Shown here in pieces: positions 39,067 through 49,382 of a stretch of DNA of 64,000 nucleotides. The stretch spans positions 1,674,001 to 1,738,000 of the forward strand of contig NZ_CP133779.1 in NCBI RefSeq assembly GCF_034347425.1, in the 5' to 3' direction. Within the stretch, counting starts at the first letter, position 1. Every line of letters begins with the position of its first letter. The stretch comes from Undibacterium sp. CCC3.4. GTDB lineage: Bacteria; Pseudomonadota; Gammaproteobacteria; Burkholderiales; Burkholderiaceae_D. The notes below the pieces were generated by a model. It saw only the letters and a list, made by a program, of their open reading frames with translations. It was not told where the DNA came from and searched no databases. Both the position numbers and the translations under genes were made by a program.

Positions 39067-39978
39067 CTAATTCTGAATGCGTTTGGCGTATTGACGAGGT
39101 GAACTACCATGGATACGCTTGAAGGCGACACTGAACGCACTTTCCGATTGGTAGCCCAGTTGTTCGGCCAGCACGGAAATTGACCTTACACGATGGTGCA
39201 AACGCTCGGCGGCGATGTGCATCCGCCATTGCGTCAGATAGTCGATCGCAGACGCGCCAAGCGTCGCGCTGAAACTTGCAGCAAAACTCGACCGCGACAT
39301 TCCTGCTACTTTGGCCAAGGAATCCAAGCTCCAATTTCGTCCAGGTTCGCCATGGATGGCTTCCAATGCCTTACTTAACTTATCGTCCCGTAACGCATAC
39401 AGCCAGCCTATCCCATTGACCGAGCTATCCAAGAGATGCAGCCGCAGTGCCTGAATCAAGAGTGACTGCGCCATATGTTCAGCGATAAGAAAACCGCCAA
39501 GCTGTGGGGTGCGCAGTTCCGACATCAAGCGCTCCAAGTAGCCGCGCAACAATGCTTTATCCGCTTCGTGATGAAAATGCACGATAGGCGGCAGCATTCC
39601 CACTAACATATCCGATTGCCTTCCCTCGAAGACAAAGTAAGCGCCCAGGCCCGTGCACTCTCCACCGCCATTGACGACCATAAAGTTGCCATCGTCAACC
39701 GCGGCTATTAATGGGAGCACGCTGATCGATTGCGCATCAAGAGTGCTGAAAAAGCGAAAAGCCTGTCCACGTGGAAGTAGCACGCAATCGCCGGTATTGA
39801 TGCGCAAATGATGGGAAACACCTTCCACCTCAAGCCAACAAGCGCCATGTAGAAGGGCATAACACTTGATGCCTTCACCTGCCGGAAATTCGATCGACCA
39901 GTCGCCCGCAGTATCCAAGCCACGTGTACCGTAGCTCTGGGGCTTTAACAAAGCCAACACACTCGACAATGCATCCAT
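39067..39978 (-). CDS. AraC family transcriptional regulator
   Basis: A 303-residue regulator with a cupin-type sensor at residues 1-170 (AraC_binding_2/cupin_6-like) and two helix-turn-helix units at the C terminus (LAKVAGMSRSSFAASFSA and LAEQLGYQSESAFSVAFKRI). It lies upstream of the PanE-like gene, 127 bases away. Confidence 0.9.
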   Translation of the reverse strand: MDALSSVLALLKPQSYGTRGLDTAGDWSIEFPAGEGIKCYALLHGACWLEVEGVSHHLRINTGDCVLLPRGQAFRFFSTLDAQSISVLPLIAAVDDGNFMVVNGGGECTGLGAYFVFEGRQSDMLVGMLPPIVHFHHEADKALLRGYLERLMSELRTPQLGGFLIAEHMAQSLLIQALRLHLLDSSVNGIGWLYALRDDKLSKALEAIHGEPGRNWSLDSLAKVAGMSRSSFAASFSATLGASAIDYLTQWRMHIAAERLHHRVRSISVLAEQLGYQSESAFSVAFKRIHGSSPRQYAKRIQN

Positions 39979-40336
39979 TCATCGCTTTCAATATTTTTAC
40001 ACGATATCACACGAGTATTTCATTTCGACACATGTCGAGCCACGCACAGAAACCAGTTTCAGCGCCCTCTTTGGCATCGATCTGGCCAGGTCGCGAGAGC
40101 TTGCACAGTCATGTCAAATGTCTGGCCTGAGCGACCAGCCAGCGGCAAAATTCAAAGAATCAATTTCGGACGATTGCAAGGGAAATACGGGCGATGAGAC
40201 ATAGCTTCTGATTTTTTGCACCGATACAATACTGCTCGTTCCGTGTCTTTAAGATTCTAACAAGAAAATTTTTTTATAACTGATTTCATATCAATCCGAA
40301 TAACAATCAATTCAAATCCTCAGGGAAAAATTAAAA
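39979..40336. other. Divergent intergenic region
   Basis: About 360 bases between the AraC gene and the lipoprotein gene. It should hold both promoters; the half near the lipoprotein gene is AT-rich, but I could not pick a clear -35/-10 pair. Confidence 0.4.
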
Positions 40337-40828
40337 ATGAAACAACTCTGTATCCACTGTTGGGTAGTAATTTTGGCATTAATCACTGGCTGCAGCGTTG
40401 CTACACCCTTCAAATGGGTGAACGGTGAGTCAGCAAAAAAAACCTTGGGAGCCATTGGCAATGATCAAGTCCTCGTTGCAATCACTCATGCCAATATTGA
40501 CTCGGATAAACGAGATGTGTTTGATGCGGGTGCCTACAGGGTGCTCGACAGTTTGCCTGCTCAACCCGGATTGCTGGCTTATTCTGTGCGGCGTCAACTG
40601 TTTGGTGACGAAGTATGGACTGCTACGATTTGGTTGGACGAGGGTTCCATGTTGCGGTTTGTTCAATCACCTGCACATGCTCAAGCTGTCAGAGAAAGTC
40701 AAAGTGCCGTGCGACATATAGAATATACCCGACTGCTCATTGCGCGCAGTGACTTACCGCCTTCTTGGGATGTACTGCTCAACATATCCGCGACGCAGCA
40801 TGAAAAAAGCAAATCGGCTTCAAAATAG
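40337..40828 (+). CDS. Predicted lipoprotein with ABM-like (dimeric alpha/beta barrel) domain
   Basis: A 163-residue protein with a lipobox (ALITGC). The mature part has the length and strand-helix plan of the antibiotic biosynthesis monooxygenase-like fold (QPGLLAYSVRRQLFG, WTATIWLDEGSMLRF, HAQAVRESQ). A heme- or substrate-binding role is possible; a membrane-anchored ABM protein is uncommon. Confidence 0.6.
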   Translation: MKQLCIHCWVVILALITGCSVATPFKWVNGESAKKTLGAIGNDQVLVAITHANIDSDKRDVFDAGAYRVLDSLPAQPGLLAYSVRRQLFGDEVWTATIWLDEGSMLRFVQSPAHAQAVRESQSAVRHIEYTRLLIARSDLPPSWDVLLNISATQHEKSKSASK

Positions 40829-41028
40829 CCCGCGACACCCGAACGACAAGGAGCTAAGGCGTGCAGCTGTGCGAGGCTTCATGCTAAGAAAAAACAGCTT
40901 TACCAAGTAATGAGTGGCAATTCAGCCTGTTTATTGCCGCTTACTGGCTTACGGCATAGAAAATTTTGCTATGCTTGCTGTTCGTCACTGGTCTGGGACC
41001 GGTCGCACTTATTTTACGGAGTTGTATT

Positions 41029-41565
41029 ATGGCATCGTTGCAAGATCAATTTTTAAAAGCAGGACTCGTCGATAAAAACAAAGCCAAACTGGTCCATCAG
41101 GATAAGCTCAAGCAGAAGAAGGTCGAGCGCAAGACTGGTAACGAAAGCGTGGATGCGTCGCGTTTGGCCGCGCTGGAAGTGCAGCGCAAAAATGCCGAAC
41201 GGGCACGCGAATTGAATGCGCAACGCGATGCGGCTGCCAAGCAAAAAGCGGTTTTTGCGCAAATTGTGCAGTTGGTACAAAACAATCGCCAAAGCAAGGG
41301 CGCAGGCGACATCGCTTATTACTATACGCACGGTATCAAGATCGATAAAATTTATGTGTCAGCAGAGGTGCAGACGCATTTGATTGCTGGCCGGCTGGTG
41401 ATCGTGTGCCTGGAAGGTAAAACAGAATTGTTGCCGCGGATAATCGCAGATAAAATTGCCGAGCGCGATGCCTCAATGGTGGTGCGGGTGAAGAAGACGA
41501 CGACCGCAATCGATGCCGATGATCCGTATGCCGCGTTCCAGATCCCGGACGACTTTACTTGGTAG
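41029..41565 (+). CDS. DUF2058 family protein
   Basis: A 178-residue protein starting SLQDQFLKAGLVDKNKAK after the Met-Ala, with a highly charged coiled-coil stretch at 15-75 and a C-terminal domain. This is the YaiL/DUF2058 pattern. GGAG lies just upstream of the start at 41029; longer readings are not supported. Function unknown; relatives are nucleoprotein-associated. Confidence 0.9.
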   Translation: MASLQDQFLKAGLVDKNKAKLVHQDKLKQKKVERKTGNESVDASRLAALEVQRKNAERARELNAQRDAAAKQKAVFAQIVQLVQNNRQSKGAGDIAYYYTHGIKIDKIYVSAEVQTHLIAGRLVIVCLEGKTELLPRIIADKIAERDASMVVRVKKTTTAIDADDPYAAFQIPDDFTW

Positions 41566-41739
41566 CTGGCGACGCATGAGGCATTGCATCGAAGCGCGCG
41601 GCACATCGTGTTTAGCTCGTGATGCGCCGAACTGGGTTTGACATCCTCCTCGCCCTAAGTTGACTAATCGCAAGAACACCTGAATTGGCAAGGCGCACAA
41701 TGAAGCTCACATGCCATTCTCTGTGCGGAGCTCAACAGG

Positions 41740-44025
41740 ATGAACAATTTTTGCTCAGCTGAATTGATTGCCTTTCCAATTACTCTCGCCTGCCTGATTG
41801 TTGGACTTGTGTGTCAATGGGGCGCTTGGCCGCAAGCGGCCGACTTACTCTTTGTTGGCGGAACTGTTCCGGCTTTTATCCAGTTAATACTGAGCATGAG
41901 GCTGGCGTTGGTGCAAAAGGAATTTGGCATAGACATACTTGCACTGATCTCAATTGCAGGTTCGGTTGCATTAAATCAATATATGACTGCCTGCGTCATT
42001 GCAGTTATGTTGGTGAGCGGTCAGGCACTGGAAGCCTTTGCCCAGCGTAGGGCGGGGCGTGACATGTCGGCCTTGCTCAACAAAGCCCCTAAATTTGCCA
42101 ATCGTCTAATCGATGGTGTGATGACGAGGATTCCGCTTGAACTGCTGAAAATTGGCGACCGCCTGGTGGTACGCAGCGGCGAAATTGTTCCTATCGACGG
42201 TGCCTTGTTATCAGCGACTGCAACGCTGGATGAATCGGCTCTGAGTGGCGAGTCCAACTTAGTTGAACATCGAGCAGGAGCAAGTATCCGAAGTGGGGGC
42301 GTCAATGCGGCCACGCCATTTGAAATACTTGCCTCGAGCACAGCCGCAGACAGTACCTATGCCGGCATTGTCCGGCTGGTTGGATTGGCGCAAAAATCAA
42401 AGGCACCAGCGTCACGCATGGCTGATCGCTATGCAATGTGGTTCCTGCCATTATCTTTAGGTTTAGCCGCCTTGGCCTGGATCGTCAGCGGCGATCCCTT
42501 GCGTGCACTTGCCGTGATCGTTGTCGCTACGCCTTGCCCACTGATACTCGCCGTCCCAGTCGCGATCGTTTCTGGCATGTCTTGGTGTGCCAAGCGTGGG
42601 ATATTAATCAAAGGTGGTGCCGCAATTGAAAAGCTAGGACAAGCCAATACGATATTCTTTGATAAGACCGGCACTCTGACCGGCGGCAAGGCTGATCTGA
42701 TTCATACGGAAGCCAATGCGGATGTCAGTCAGACTGAAATACTCAGATTAGCTGCATCTCTGGATCAGATGTCCGGGCATGTCACAGCAACCGCGGTCGT
42801 CGCTGCCGCACGTGGTCGGGGTATCGTACTGGCGATACCAAGCGAAATTCATGAGCATGGAGGAGCTGGCCTTACCGGCAACATTGAAGGCAAGACTATC
42901 GTATTGGGTAGTTATGCTTTTGTTTCTTCCCTGGCCAGCAATGCGCCATGGGTAAAGCAGTTCTTAGAACGTTGCGCTGGTGCAGCAGGGTCTGCTGTAT
43001 TTGTCGCACAAGACGGCAAAATAATTGGTGCACTGCTGATGGCAGACCGAATTCGGCTCGAGACGCCGCGCTCGCTGCGCTTGCTACGCAAAGCCGGGAT
43101 AAGCCGTATCGTCATGTTAACTGGCGACAGGAAAGATGTGGCCGAAGCAATTGGTGCCAGTCTCGATGTCGACCAAGTCTATGCCGAGCAATCACCTGCA
43201 GATAAGCAAGCGGCAATTGAAGCCGCCCGAACCACAGGTATCAGTATTATGGTCGGCGATGGCATCAATGATGCTCCAGCGCTGACTGCCGCCGATGTGG
43301 GCGTCGCCATGGGATCACGTGGTGCAGCGGCATCGTCAGAAGCCGCCGATGTTGTGCTGCTGGTTGATCGTTTGGACCGCTTGGCCGAAGCCTTGAATGC
43401 TGCCCGACAAATCCGCGCAATTGCGATGCAAAGTGTGATCGCCGGAATGGCCATGTCCTTAGTCGCCATGTTGTTTGCTGCGCTCGGTTACTTGCCTCCT
43501 CTATATGGAGCGGCATTGCAGGAAGTGATCGATGTGATTGTTATCGTCAATGCCTTACGGGCTTTGCGCATCAGTCCCCTGCGCGCGAGTCAGCACAAAC
43601 TTTCTGGCGCACAAATTACGCGCCTGAAAATCGAGCATGAAGCCTTGGCACCGATCCTTGATCAGGTCAGAAATCTGGCCGATAAATTGCCATTCTTCGC
43701 CGTTGCTGAGGCGCACAGCGCACTGATCAGTATGGACAGCATCTTACAGAAACAGTTACTGCCGCACGAACAAGAGGACGATTTAATTCTCTATCCGACT
43801 ATTGCAACACTGCTGGGCGGAGATGACCCAATGGCGGCGATGAGCAGGACGCATCAAGAAATATTTGAATTTGGAAGAGCGCTGACGCAAAGCGTGCAGA
43901 GCTTGTCGAACAATGATATGACGTCAGAATCATGCAAGGAATTGCAAAGGCTGTTATACGGCTTTGAAGCGATATTGCGTTTGCATTTTGTGCAAGAAGA
44001 AGAAATTTATCAAAATTTAAGTTGA
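41740..44025 (+). CDS. P1B-type metal ATPase with C-terminal hemerythrin domain
   Basis: A 761-residue protein. The P-type core has ALSGES, the metal-site motif ATPCPL in a membrane segment, the phosphorylation site DKTGTLTGG and the hinge MVGDGINDAP. About residues 630-761 form a hemerythrin-like helix bundle with HEALAP, LLPHEQEDDLILYP, MSRTHQEIF and LHFVQEEEIY. This layout matches P1B-5 ATPases such as Sinorhizobium meliloti Nia, linked to nickel and iron. No N-terminal HMA domain is present. Hemerythrin may sense oxygen or iron and gate transport (inference). Confidence 0.9.
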   Translation: MNNFCSAELIAFPITLACLIVGLVCQWGAWPQAADLLFVGGTVPAFIQLILSMRLALVQKEFGIDILALISIAGSVALNQYMTACVIAVMLVSGQALEAFAQRRAGRDMSALLNKAPKFANRLIDGVMTRIPLELLKIGDRLVVRSGEIVPIDGALLSATATLDESALSGESNLVEHRAGASIRSGGVNAATPFEILASSTAADSTYAGIVRLVGLAQKSKAPASRMADRYAMWFLPLSLGLAALAWIVSGDPLRALAVIVVATPCPLILAVPVAIVSGMSWCAKRGILIKGGAAIEKLGQANTIFFDKTGTLTGGKADLIHTEANADVSQTEILRLAASLDQMSGHVTATAVVAAARGRGIVLAIPSEIHEHGGAGLTGNIEGKTIVLGSYAFVSSLASNAPWVKQFLERCAGAAGSAVFVAQDGKIIGALLMADRIRLETPRSLRLLRKAGISRIVMLTGDRKDVAEAIGASLDVDQVYAEQSPADKQAAIEAARTTGISIMVGDGINDAPALTAADVGVAMGSRGAAASSEAADVVLLVDRLDRLAEALNAARQIRAIAMQSVIAGMAMSLVAMLFAALGYLPPLYGAALQEVIDVIVIVNALRALRISPLRASQHKLSGAQITRLKIEHEALAPILDQVRNLADKLPFFAVAEAHSALISMDSILQKQLLPHEQEDDLILYPTIATLLGGDDPMAAMSRTHQEIFEFGRALTQSVQSLSNNDMTSESCKELQRLLYGFEAILRLHFVQEEEIYQNLS

Positions 44026-44120
44026 GCAATCACACCGACAACAATTTTTGTCAACGCTGAGTCGCTGCTGGAAAAGTCACTCAGTCAAACTTGTTTCACA
44101 TCAAACGGTCCTTAAGCTTT

Positions 44121-44493
44121 ATCAAAAATCTGACTAGGGTTTGAAACCCCGGCCTTCAGAGGCTGTCGCAAAAGGGTAGTGAGTCGGTATCATTACCCCA
44201 ACTGGTGGCCACGTCATTCCTGCGCGCTTTTGGCAGGAACCCAGCGGCGTTCGTGGTTAACTGAAAATGCCAGAAATTGTGGCATTTTCAGTGTAAAAAA
44301 CGACGCTGGGTTCCCGCCAAAAGCATGCGGGAATGACGATGTATGCGGTGTTTCAGGTGTAAAAAACGTCCATCAGGCTTTTGCGACAGCCTCTTTTGGC
44401 CGGTGAGCGACGAAGGAGCGACGCGATGGGAGGGGATGCAAACCCCTTCCAGAGTCTTTTCCATCGTCGCTTGCGACGATCCATTAAGTTGTT
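44121..44493 (+). repeat. R2 repeat copy 1, split by MITE copy B
   Basis: The sequence from ATCAAAAATCTGACTAGG to CCATTAAGTTGTT equals the intact copy at 55712-55843, but is interrupted after GGCCTTCA by the 236-bp element at 44159-44394. R2 is 132 bp with internal hairpins (ATCGTCGC / GCGACGAT). Confidence 0.8.
44159..44394 (+). repeat. MITE-like element, copy B (236 bp)
   Basis: Both ends carry GAGGCTGTCGCAAAAG as an inverted repeat. It is inserted inside an R2 repeat and is opposite in orientation to copy A. No target duplication is clear. Confidence 0.82.
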
Positions 44494-44527
44494 GGCTGAG
44501 ATTGTTTGAACACTTGCCCGCCTCTCC

Positions 44528-46726
44528 CTAGTAATCGCGCTGATTGGATTGCAAACGCAGCGTTGAATGGTCGGGCAGAATCGCTAAAACAGAATGAGCG
44601 GGGATGCGCTGATTTTTTTCCGTCCATGATTGATCCCCAAAATTCGCAATCATCTGCGTGCCGTCCGCAAACTGTGTTTGCTGCACATGGCCGTCCGGTG
44701 CCAGCCAACGAAACTCAGTTAAGGCTTGTTGGTACAAGCGTTGATGCATGGGGCGAAAGAAGGCATCGAGCCGCAGCAAATAAGGAATGCGCTTGCCGGC
44801 GGTAGCCAAGCTGATATTGAGCAGCGGCGGCACATTATAGAGTTGCTGTAACAGTTCGGTGCTGGCACGCGTTTCTTTGAATTTCAGGTTATCCACTGTC
44901 CAATGGTTCGTCGTCACCACGCTGTCGTGAAATGCCGCTTGGAACAGTGGTAAGCGTTTCGTCGGATCGAAATATAAGGATTGATAGAGCGGTTTGATTG
45001 AACTGGTTTTAAAGAAAAAACTCGGTTCGTGTTGCGGATACCAAGAACCTAAATAATAGGGTGATGACTTATTCTTACGCATATCGGCATCACCCCAGCC
45101 AAAGCCGGAATTTTGCATACCATGGGCGAAGCTGAGACCTGAATTGACCACGGCACCACCGACTTCTGAACCGACGATGATGCCCTGAGACTGGGCAATC
45201 CAGGCTATTGCAGCCATGCGATTTTTTGCGTCCTGTGCTTGCGAGCTGGGTTTGGCTGGGTCGTAATCGTCAAACAACATCCCCGTGCCATCGACATCGA
45301 GAAACCAACTGTTGTAGTGGCTGAGTGCTTGAATTTCCGGCACGCGCTTTTCCATCAAGGGACGTACGCAGCTCGGATTTGTGTACACGCCCAGCCCTCG
45401 AAAACCGGTTTCACGCTGACCATTTTTTTTCATAATGCCGCAACGGCTAAATGCATCTTGCCCTAATTGCGCGCTCAACCAGCTTTGACTGTCGTTACCG
45501 TCGGGCAGTGCGGTGTCGTAAGAATCATAGGGGCCAATCAAGTAGCCGGCCTCGCGTGCCGCGTGTATGCCTGCCGGACTGGAAAATCCGGCGGTCCATT
45601 GCGGCAAGCCTATCCATAGTTTTGACAAACCAGCATCATGTAGTTGCGCTATCATTTTGCTGGAATTGGAGTCCCCCCAACTATCTGGTGGCTTGAGCGC
45701 GGCACCGAGGGTTTTCAGTGCCAATTGCTGGCGTTGTTCTATCTGCGCAGCTTCATCGCCCGGCGCGAGTCGTAGCAGCGCTTGATTGATTGCCGCCACT
45801 AAGCTCGCTTGCAATGGAGGACGGCTGCCGAGATCAGATGTCTTCAAGGCTTTTTTAGCCTGTTCTTGTATCCAAGAGTCGTCACCGCCTATCCAGTCAG
45901 CCGGGATAATTTTTTGCAGCACTGACCAGTTTTTTACGTCTTGCGCAACGATGAGTCGCTCGCCCCACAGATAAATATGGCTGGCACCGATGAGGCGATC
46001 GCCATCTTTTGCCAGCGCTAATTTATTTTTCAGCGAGACGAATTCGCCACGTGCTTGTAACCATTGCCGATATTGCTTTGCTGGTGATAGCCAGTCAGGG
46101 CCATTGAGTGCAATTTGTACTTCATACGAGCGTTTGGTATCGAGTGTAGTAAAACTGTGATCAGCGGCAAAACCGATTCCCTTTGCGTCCGGGGTAAAGT
46201 GCAGAGAATTATTGTATGGATTAGCGAACATGAGCGACAAAACATGTTTACCAAAATCAAAACCGACTACCGGCAAGCTCAAGTCTTCGGTCGTGTTCAT
46301 ACCCTGATAATCGTTCGCCAGTGCCGTGCGCCAGTCTTTGTCATTGGCTGGAACATAGTAGCCTTCATGAATAGGCAGGATCAACGCGCGCGCAGCAGAA
46401 GGCACGATTGGCCATTGCATTTTTCCTGGGGTCATACGCGAAAACTGTAGCGTCAGAACGCTGGCCTTGAGTTGCGCCAGCACGGTAGTCTCGGCACCGA
46501 ATTGCCAGCTGGCGCTGGAACTGTTTTCTTTGATTTGTGTGGTGGATTCGACTTTGCCTGGAGAAGAAATTTGCAGCACTTCGCCGGAAGCTAATGTGGC
46601 TGAGGTCGCTAAGCTTGCTGGATCAATCTCAATTTTCCAGTCAGAATTTTATAGGGTGATCGCCTGTGTCAAAGGCATAAAAAGCAGAAACAATAGCGGA
46701 ACCAGCCGCATTAGATTGATACGCAT
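44528..46726 (-). pseudogene. Secreted glycoside-hydrolase-like protein with an in-frame stop near the N terminus
   Basis: The frame from ATG 46726 encodes a signal peptide (MRINLMRLVPLLFLLF then MPLTQA), then a TAA at 46651-46649 (codon 26), then about 706 codons in the same frame. A CAA-to-TAA change explains it. The large part is glycoside-hydrolase-like, with a barrel-type middle including WFLDVDGTGMLFDDYDPAKP and IIVGSEVGGAVVNSG; I cannot name the family with certainty (GH101-like is possible). The GTG at 46579 lacks a ribosome site and would give a protein without a signal peptide, so the gene is probably inactive unless the stop is a sequencing error. Confidence 0.75.
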
Positions 46727-47038
46727 AGATGATTACCTTGTGAGTGATGACAGCTTGCTAAGCTGCATGGATCAAGCGGAGTTCGTATTTGGTGTTTCCC
46801 TATGCTTTTTGCTCGATGCAAAACAGGCGACAACGAGTTTCCCAATTCTTTCTCATTGCGAGAGCAAATTGCAGTGGAACCGAAGATAAGTGGCCATAAA
46901 GAGGGCGAGGGTGTCGTATCTGGGTGATCTGACTTATGAGTCAAAGCTATCCCAATAGAATAGGTATACCTCTTTTTGCAAGATAAAGATACTGAATTTG
47001 CATAATGAAGAGCCGTGAGATTGACGCGATCACGTCGC

Positions 47039-47458
47039 TCAACGGCAGTCCATCGTCGTCACAATCGGCACAGAAAATTTCACATCATAAGTGACGCTAC
47101 AACTGCGGACGTGATCCGGCAGTTTCAGTGCCAAACTGGCACGCGTTTCGTGGTACTGGCAAGTAACCCAATAGCCTTGCTTCGAAGGCGTGAAGTTCCA
47201 TACATTCACCAGCGCCCCTTTTTGTTTGCTGGTTTTGCTTGGCGCTAAAAAGAATTGCTGCGCCGGTTCGTCTTCTGAAAATCGGACATTGGTAAAACTA
47301 TGTTGATCATCGCTGTCGTTGCGCAGCCAGCCATCCGGGGCGTCGCGCAATTGCTGTACGACATGGATCTCGGATGGGCAGCGCAGCGTTTCTGCCTGGG
47401 CCAAGCTGGATATGGCTAAGCTTGCCAGCAATGTTAAAAGAGGGTGACTGAAACGCAT
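47039..47458 (-). CDS. STY0301-like secreted protein
   Basis: A 139-residue protein with a signal peptide (LLTLLASLAISSLAQA) and four mature cysteines. CPSEIHVVQQLRDAPDGW and WVTCQYHETRASLALKLP match the STY0301 family. Function unknown; periplasmic or secreted. Confidence 0.75.
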   Translation of the reverse strand: MRFSHPLLTLLASLAISSLAQAETLRCPSEIHVVQQLRDAPDGWLRNDSDDQHSFTNVRFSEDEPAQQFFLAPSKTSKQKGALVNVWNFTPSKQGYWVTCQYHETRASLALKLPDHVRSCSVTYDVKFSVPIVTTMDCR

Positions 47459-47736
47459 TAGTGTTCTCCTGCATACAATTGGAATGTGCTCATATTATCG
47501 TGTGATGTTGATGCCCGCAATGTGCTCGGCGTATTCCTTGCTACGTAATAGGCTGCCATCATCGAGAAATTTTTTTAAGAAATTTCTTACAATATTTTCA
47601 GAATTTTCCTATTTGAAAAGTCCCACTCGTTTCATTTATGATCACTTTACCCGTATCAGTTTTTTAAGTTGATCTTGCTCGACGCAAGCTTGGCTACCAT
47701 CTCATGTTTCGCTTATTTTTTGAAGAGGAAATCACG

Positions 47737-49158
47737 ATGTTCTCGAATGCTTATTTTTCTCAGTCCCGTTACAGCGCTGCTTTCAACGGCACTTTCTCTC
47801 CGAACTCGTATTGCTATGCCAATGCGTCTGACAGCAGTTCCGACGAGGAGGCCGAGTGTCGTAGCGGCGAGTTCAAACCGACACCGTTGTTGTCGACTGG
47901 AATTTATGTCGAAGGGCAATTTTGTACCACAACCGAGCCGATGGTGGTGCGTCAGACTACCCTGCGTGGCGATTTGTATTTGACAAGCCTGAGCGGAAAA
48001 ATTGATATCGATACGATGCAGCACCGTGAGGCCGAGCGCCCTTCACTGTATATCGAAAGCCTTTGCGGGGACATTTATTTAGCTCATGTCAAGGTTCCCG
48101 GGCGCATCGTGAACTTGTACGGAGATATTGAAGGATATAAACTCGATGTGGAGTCTATTTTTTCCGGCAGCGGACAGCTGGAACTGAATCATGCGAGAGT
48201 ACAAACGGTTGAGTTGCACAGCAATAATATGCTGTTGCGCCATACCGTTATTTCTAAAAAGCTCATTGCTGCAGCGAATGATGGCGGGCGGATTGTGATT
48301 GGTGCCGGTTGCCACATACGGCGCTTGCAGGCGCGCTCACAAAATGCGACACCGAGTTTTTCTGGCGTCGGCAATATTCGCGTCGGCCACCGGTTTTCTG
48401 GTTCACTCAATGGGCTTCGCTATGAGAATGGGCATCCCGTCGGTGCCGATTTCCTACCTACGCAAGCGCGGCATATTACGATAGAAATCGGACGGCGCAG
48501 TGTGGTCGACTACATTGAATTTGAGGCGCTGTCTTGTCATGTGATGTTAGGTAAGGGGGCGCGATATACCGGTTTCGTGCCGCCGAATATGCATGTGCAC
48601 GAATACGCGGCCGCGCCGCGCGCGGACTTTCAACGCGACCTGCCGAGGGCCTCAGAACATACGCGCGCTTATCCGCCACCGCCGCGCTTCGCTGGCGCCG
48701 CCGATAGCAGGCATGAGCGTGCGCCAGAGTCGGAGTCTGGGCAGCGCAGCCACAGCAGCCAGTTTTGCTCAGATCAGTCGTCTCAGTCGGCACCAACATC
48801 CAAGCCCGGCTATGCGACGAGCCGCGCCAGTCCGCCAGATGTCACAGTTCCGCCGGCCGCGCTGCCGGCACCGATCTTGCTCAATAAGGGGCGCTGGAAC
48901 CGTGAGCAGGTACAGGAAGTGGCCAATACCGTATTGACCAAATTTGGTTTGCAGGGTCAAGCGCTGCGAGAGATGTATGCGGCGCTGCTGAACTGCACCT
49001 CTCGCAACCCTCATGCCAGTAACACGGATGCGATCGCACTATCGCAAAAATACGCCCAGGTATTCGTGCCTTGCTCCCATGTGTCGGCCGATTTACAAGT
49101 TAATTGTCTGAAATTGAGTAATGAATTGAAGCGGCAGGCAGGACTGTCGTTCCATTGA
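47737..49158 (+). CDS. Paralogous beta-repeat protein 1, function unknown
   Basis: A 473-residue protein. The N terminus is Ser/Tyr-rich and unstructured; residues about 55-285 are short beta repeats (DLYLTSLSGKIDIDTM and others) like a DUF4097/beta-helix; then a Pro/Ser-rich linker; then an 85-residue C-terminal domain containing LTKFGL, CTSRNPHASNTDA and LQVNCLKLSN. The same plan recurs at 52120-53478, and the N-terminal part at 53862. There is no classical signal peptide. The start at 47737 has GAGGAAA upstream; an ATG at 47704 is an alternative. A secreted-effector or surface role is speculation. Confidence 0.8.
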   Translation: MFSNAYFSQSRYSAAFNGTFSPNSYCYANASDSSSDEEAECRSGEFKPTPLLSTGIYVEGQFCTTTEPMVVRQTTLRGDLYLTSLSGKIDIDTMQHREAERPSLYIESLCGDIYLAHVKVPGRIVNLYGDIEGYKLDVESIFSGSGQLELNHARVQTVELHSNNMLLRHTVISKKLIAAANDGGRIVIGAGCHIRRLQARSQNATPSFSGVGNIRVGHRFSGSLNGLRYENGHPVGADFLPTQARHITIEIGRRSVVDYIEFEALSCHVMLGKGARYTGFVPPNMHVHEYAAAPRADFQRDLPRASEHTRAYPPPPRFAGAADSRHERAPESESGQRSHSSQFCSDQSSQSAPTSKPGYATSRASPPDVTVPPAALPAPILLNKGRWNREQVQEVANTVLTKFGLQGQALREMYAALLNCTSRNPHASNTDAIALSQKYAQVFVPCSHVSADLQVNCLKLSNELKRQAGLSFH

Positions 49159-49347
49159 GAAAAAGCCAAGGGCGGCGCGTTTGTTCTCGGTTGGAATGGA
49201 CGCTGCTGCCGGCATGACCGTCAACAACGACCAGTTTGACCATCCTCGCTTGGGACGCCGGATGTTACCGGCAGCACCGCCGTCAAGTCCTCAGCTTGTA
49301 TGGTCAGATCACGGTTTGACAGCACTACGCTTTTTAACTAAAATGCC

Positions 49348-49367
49348 TACCAATTAGTTTGTTGGTA
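49348..49367. promoter_or_regulatory. Putative TetR operator upstream of the cupin gene
   Basis: TACCAA, eight bases, TTGGTA forms a perfect interrupted palindrome just before the cupin-tetR operon. A related palindrome lies at 51837-51848. Binding by the TetR protein encoded downstream is inference. Confidence 0.55.
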
Positions 49368-49382
49368 AATACAGGGCGAGGA

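Noticed and set aside
44179..44406. A 75-codon frame inside MITE copy B; similar frames in copies A and C
   Set aside because: It follows the repeat and varies between copies; no gene features.
46579..46581. GTG start for the glycoside-hydrolase-like protein
   Set aside because: No ribosome site; a signal peptide in the same frame upstream shows the true start is 46726.
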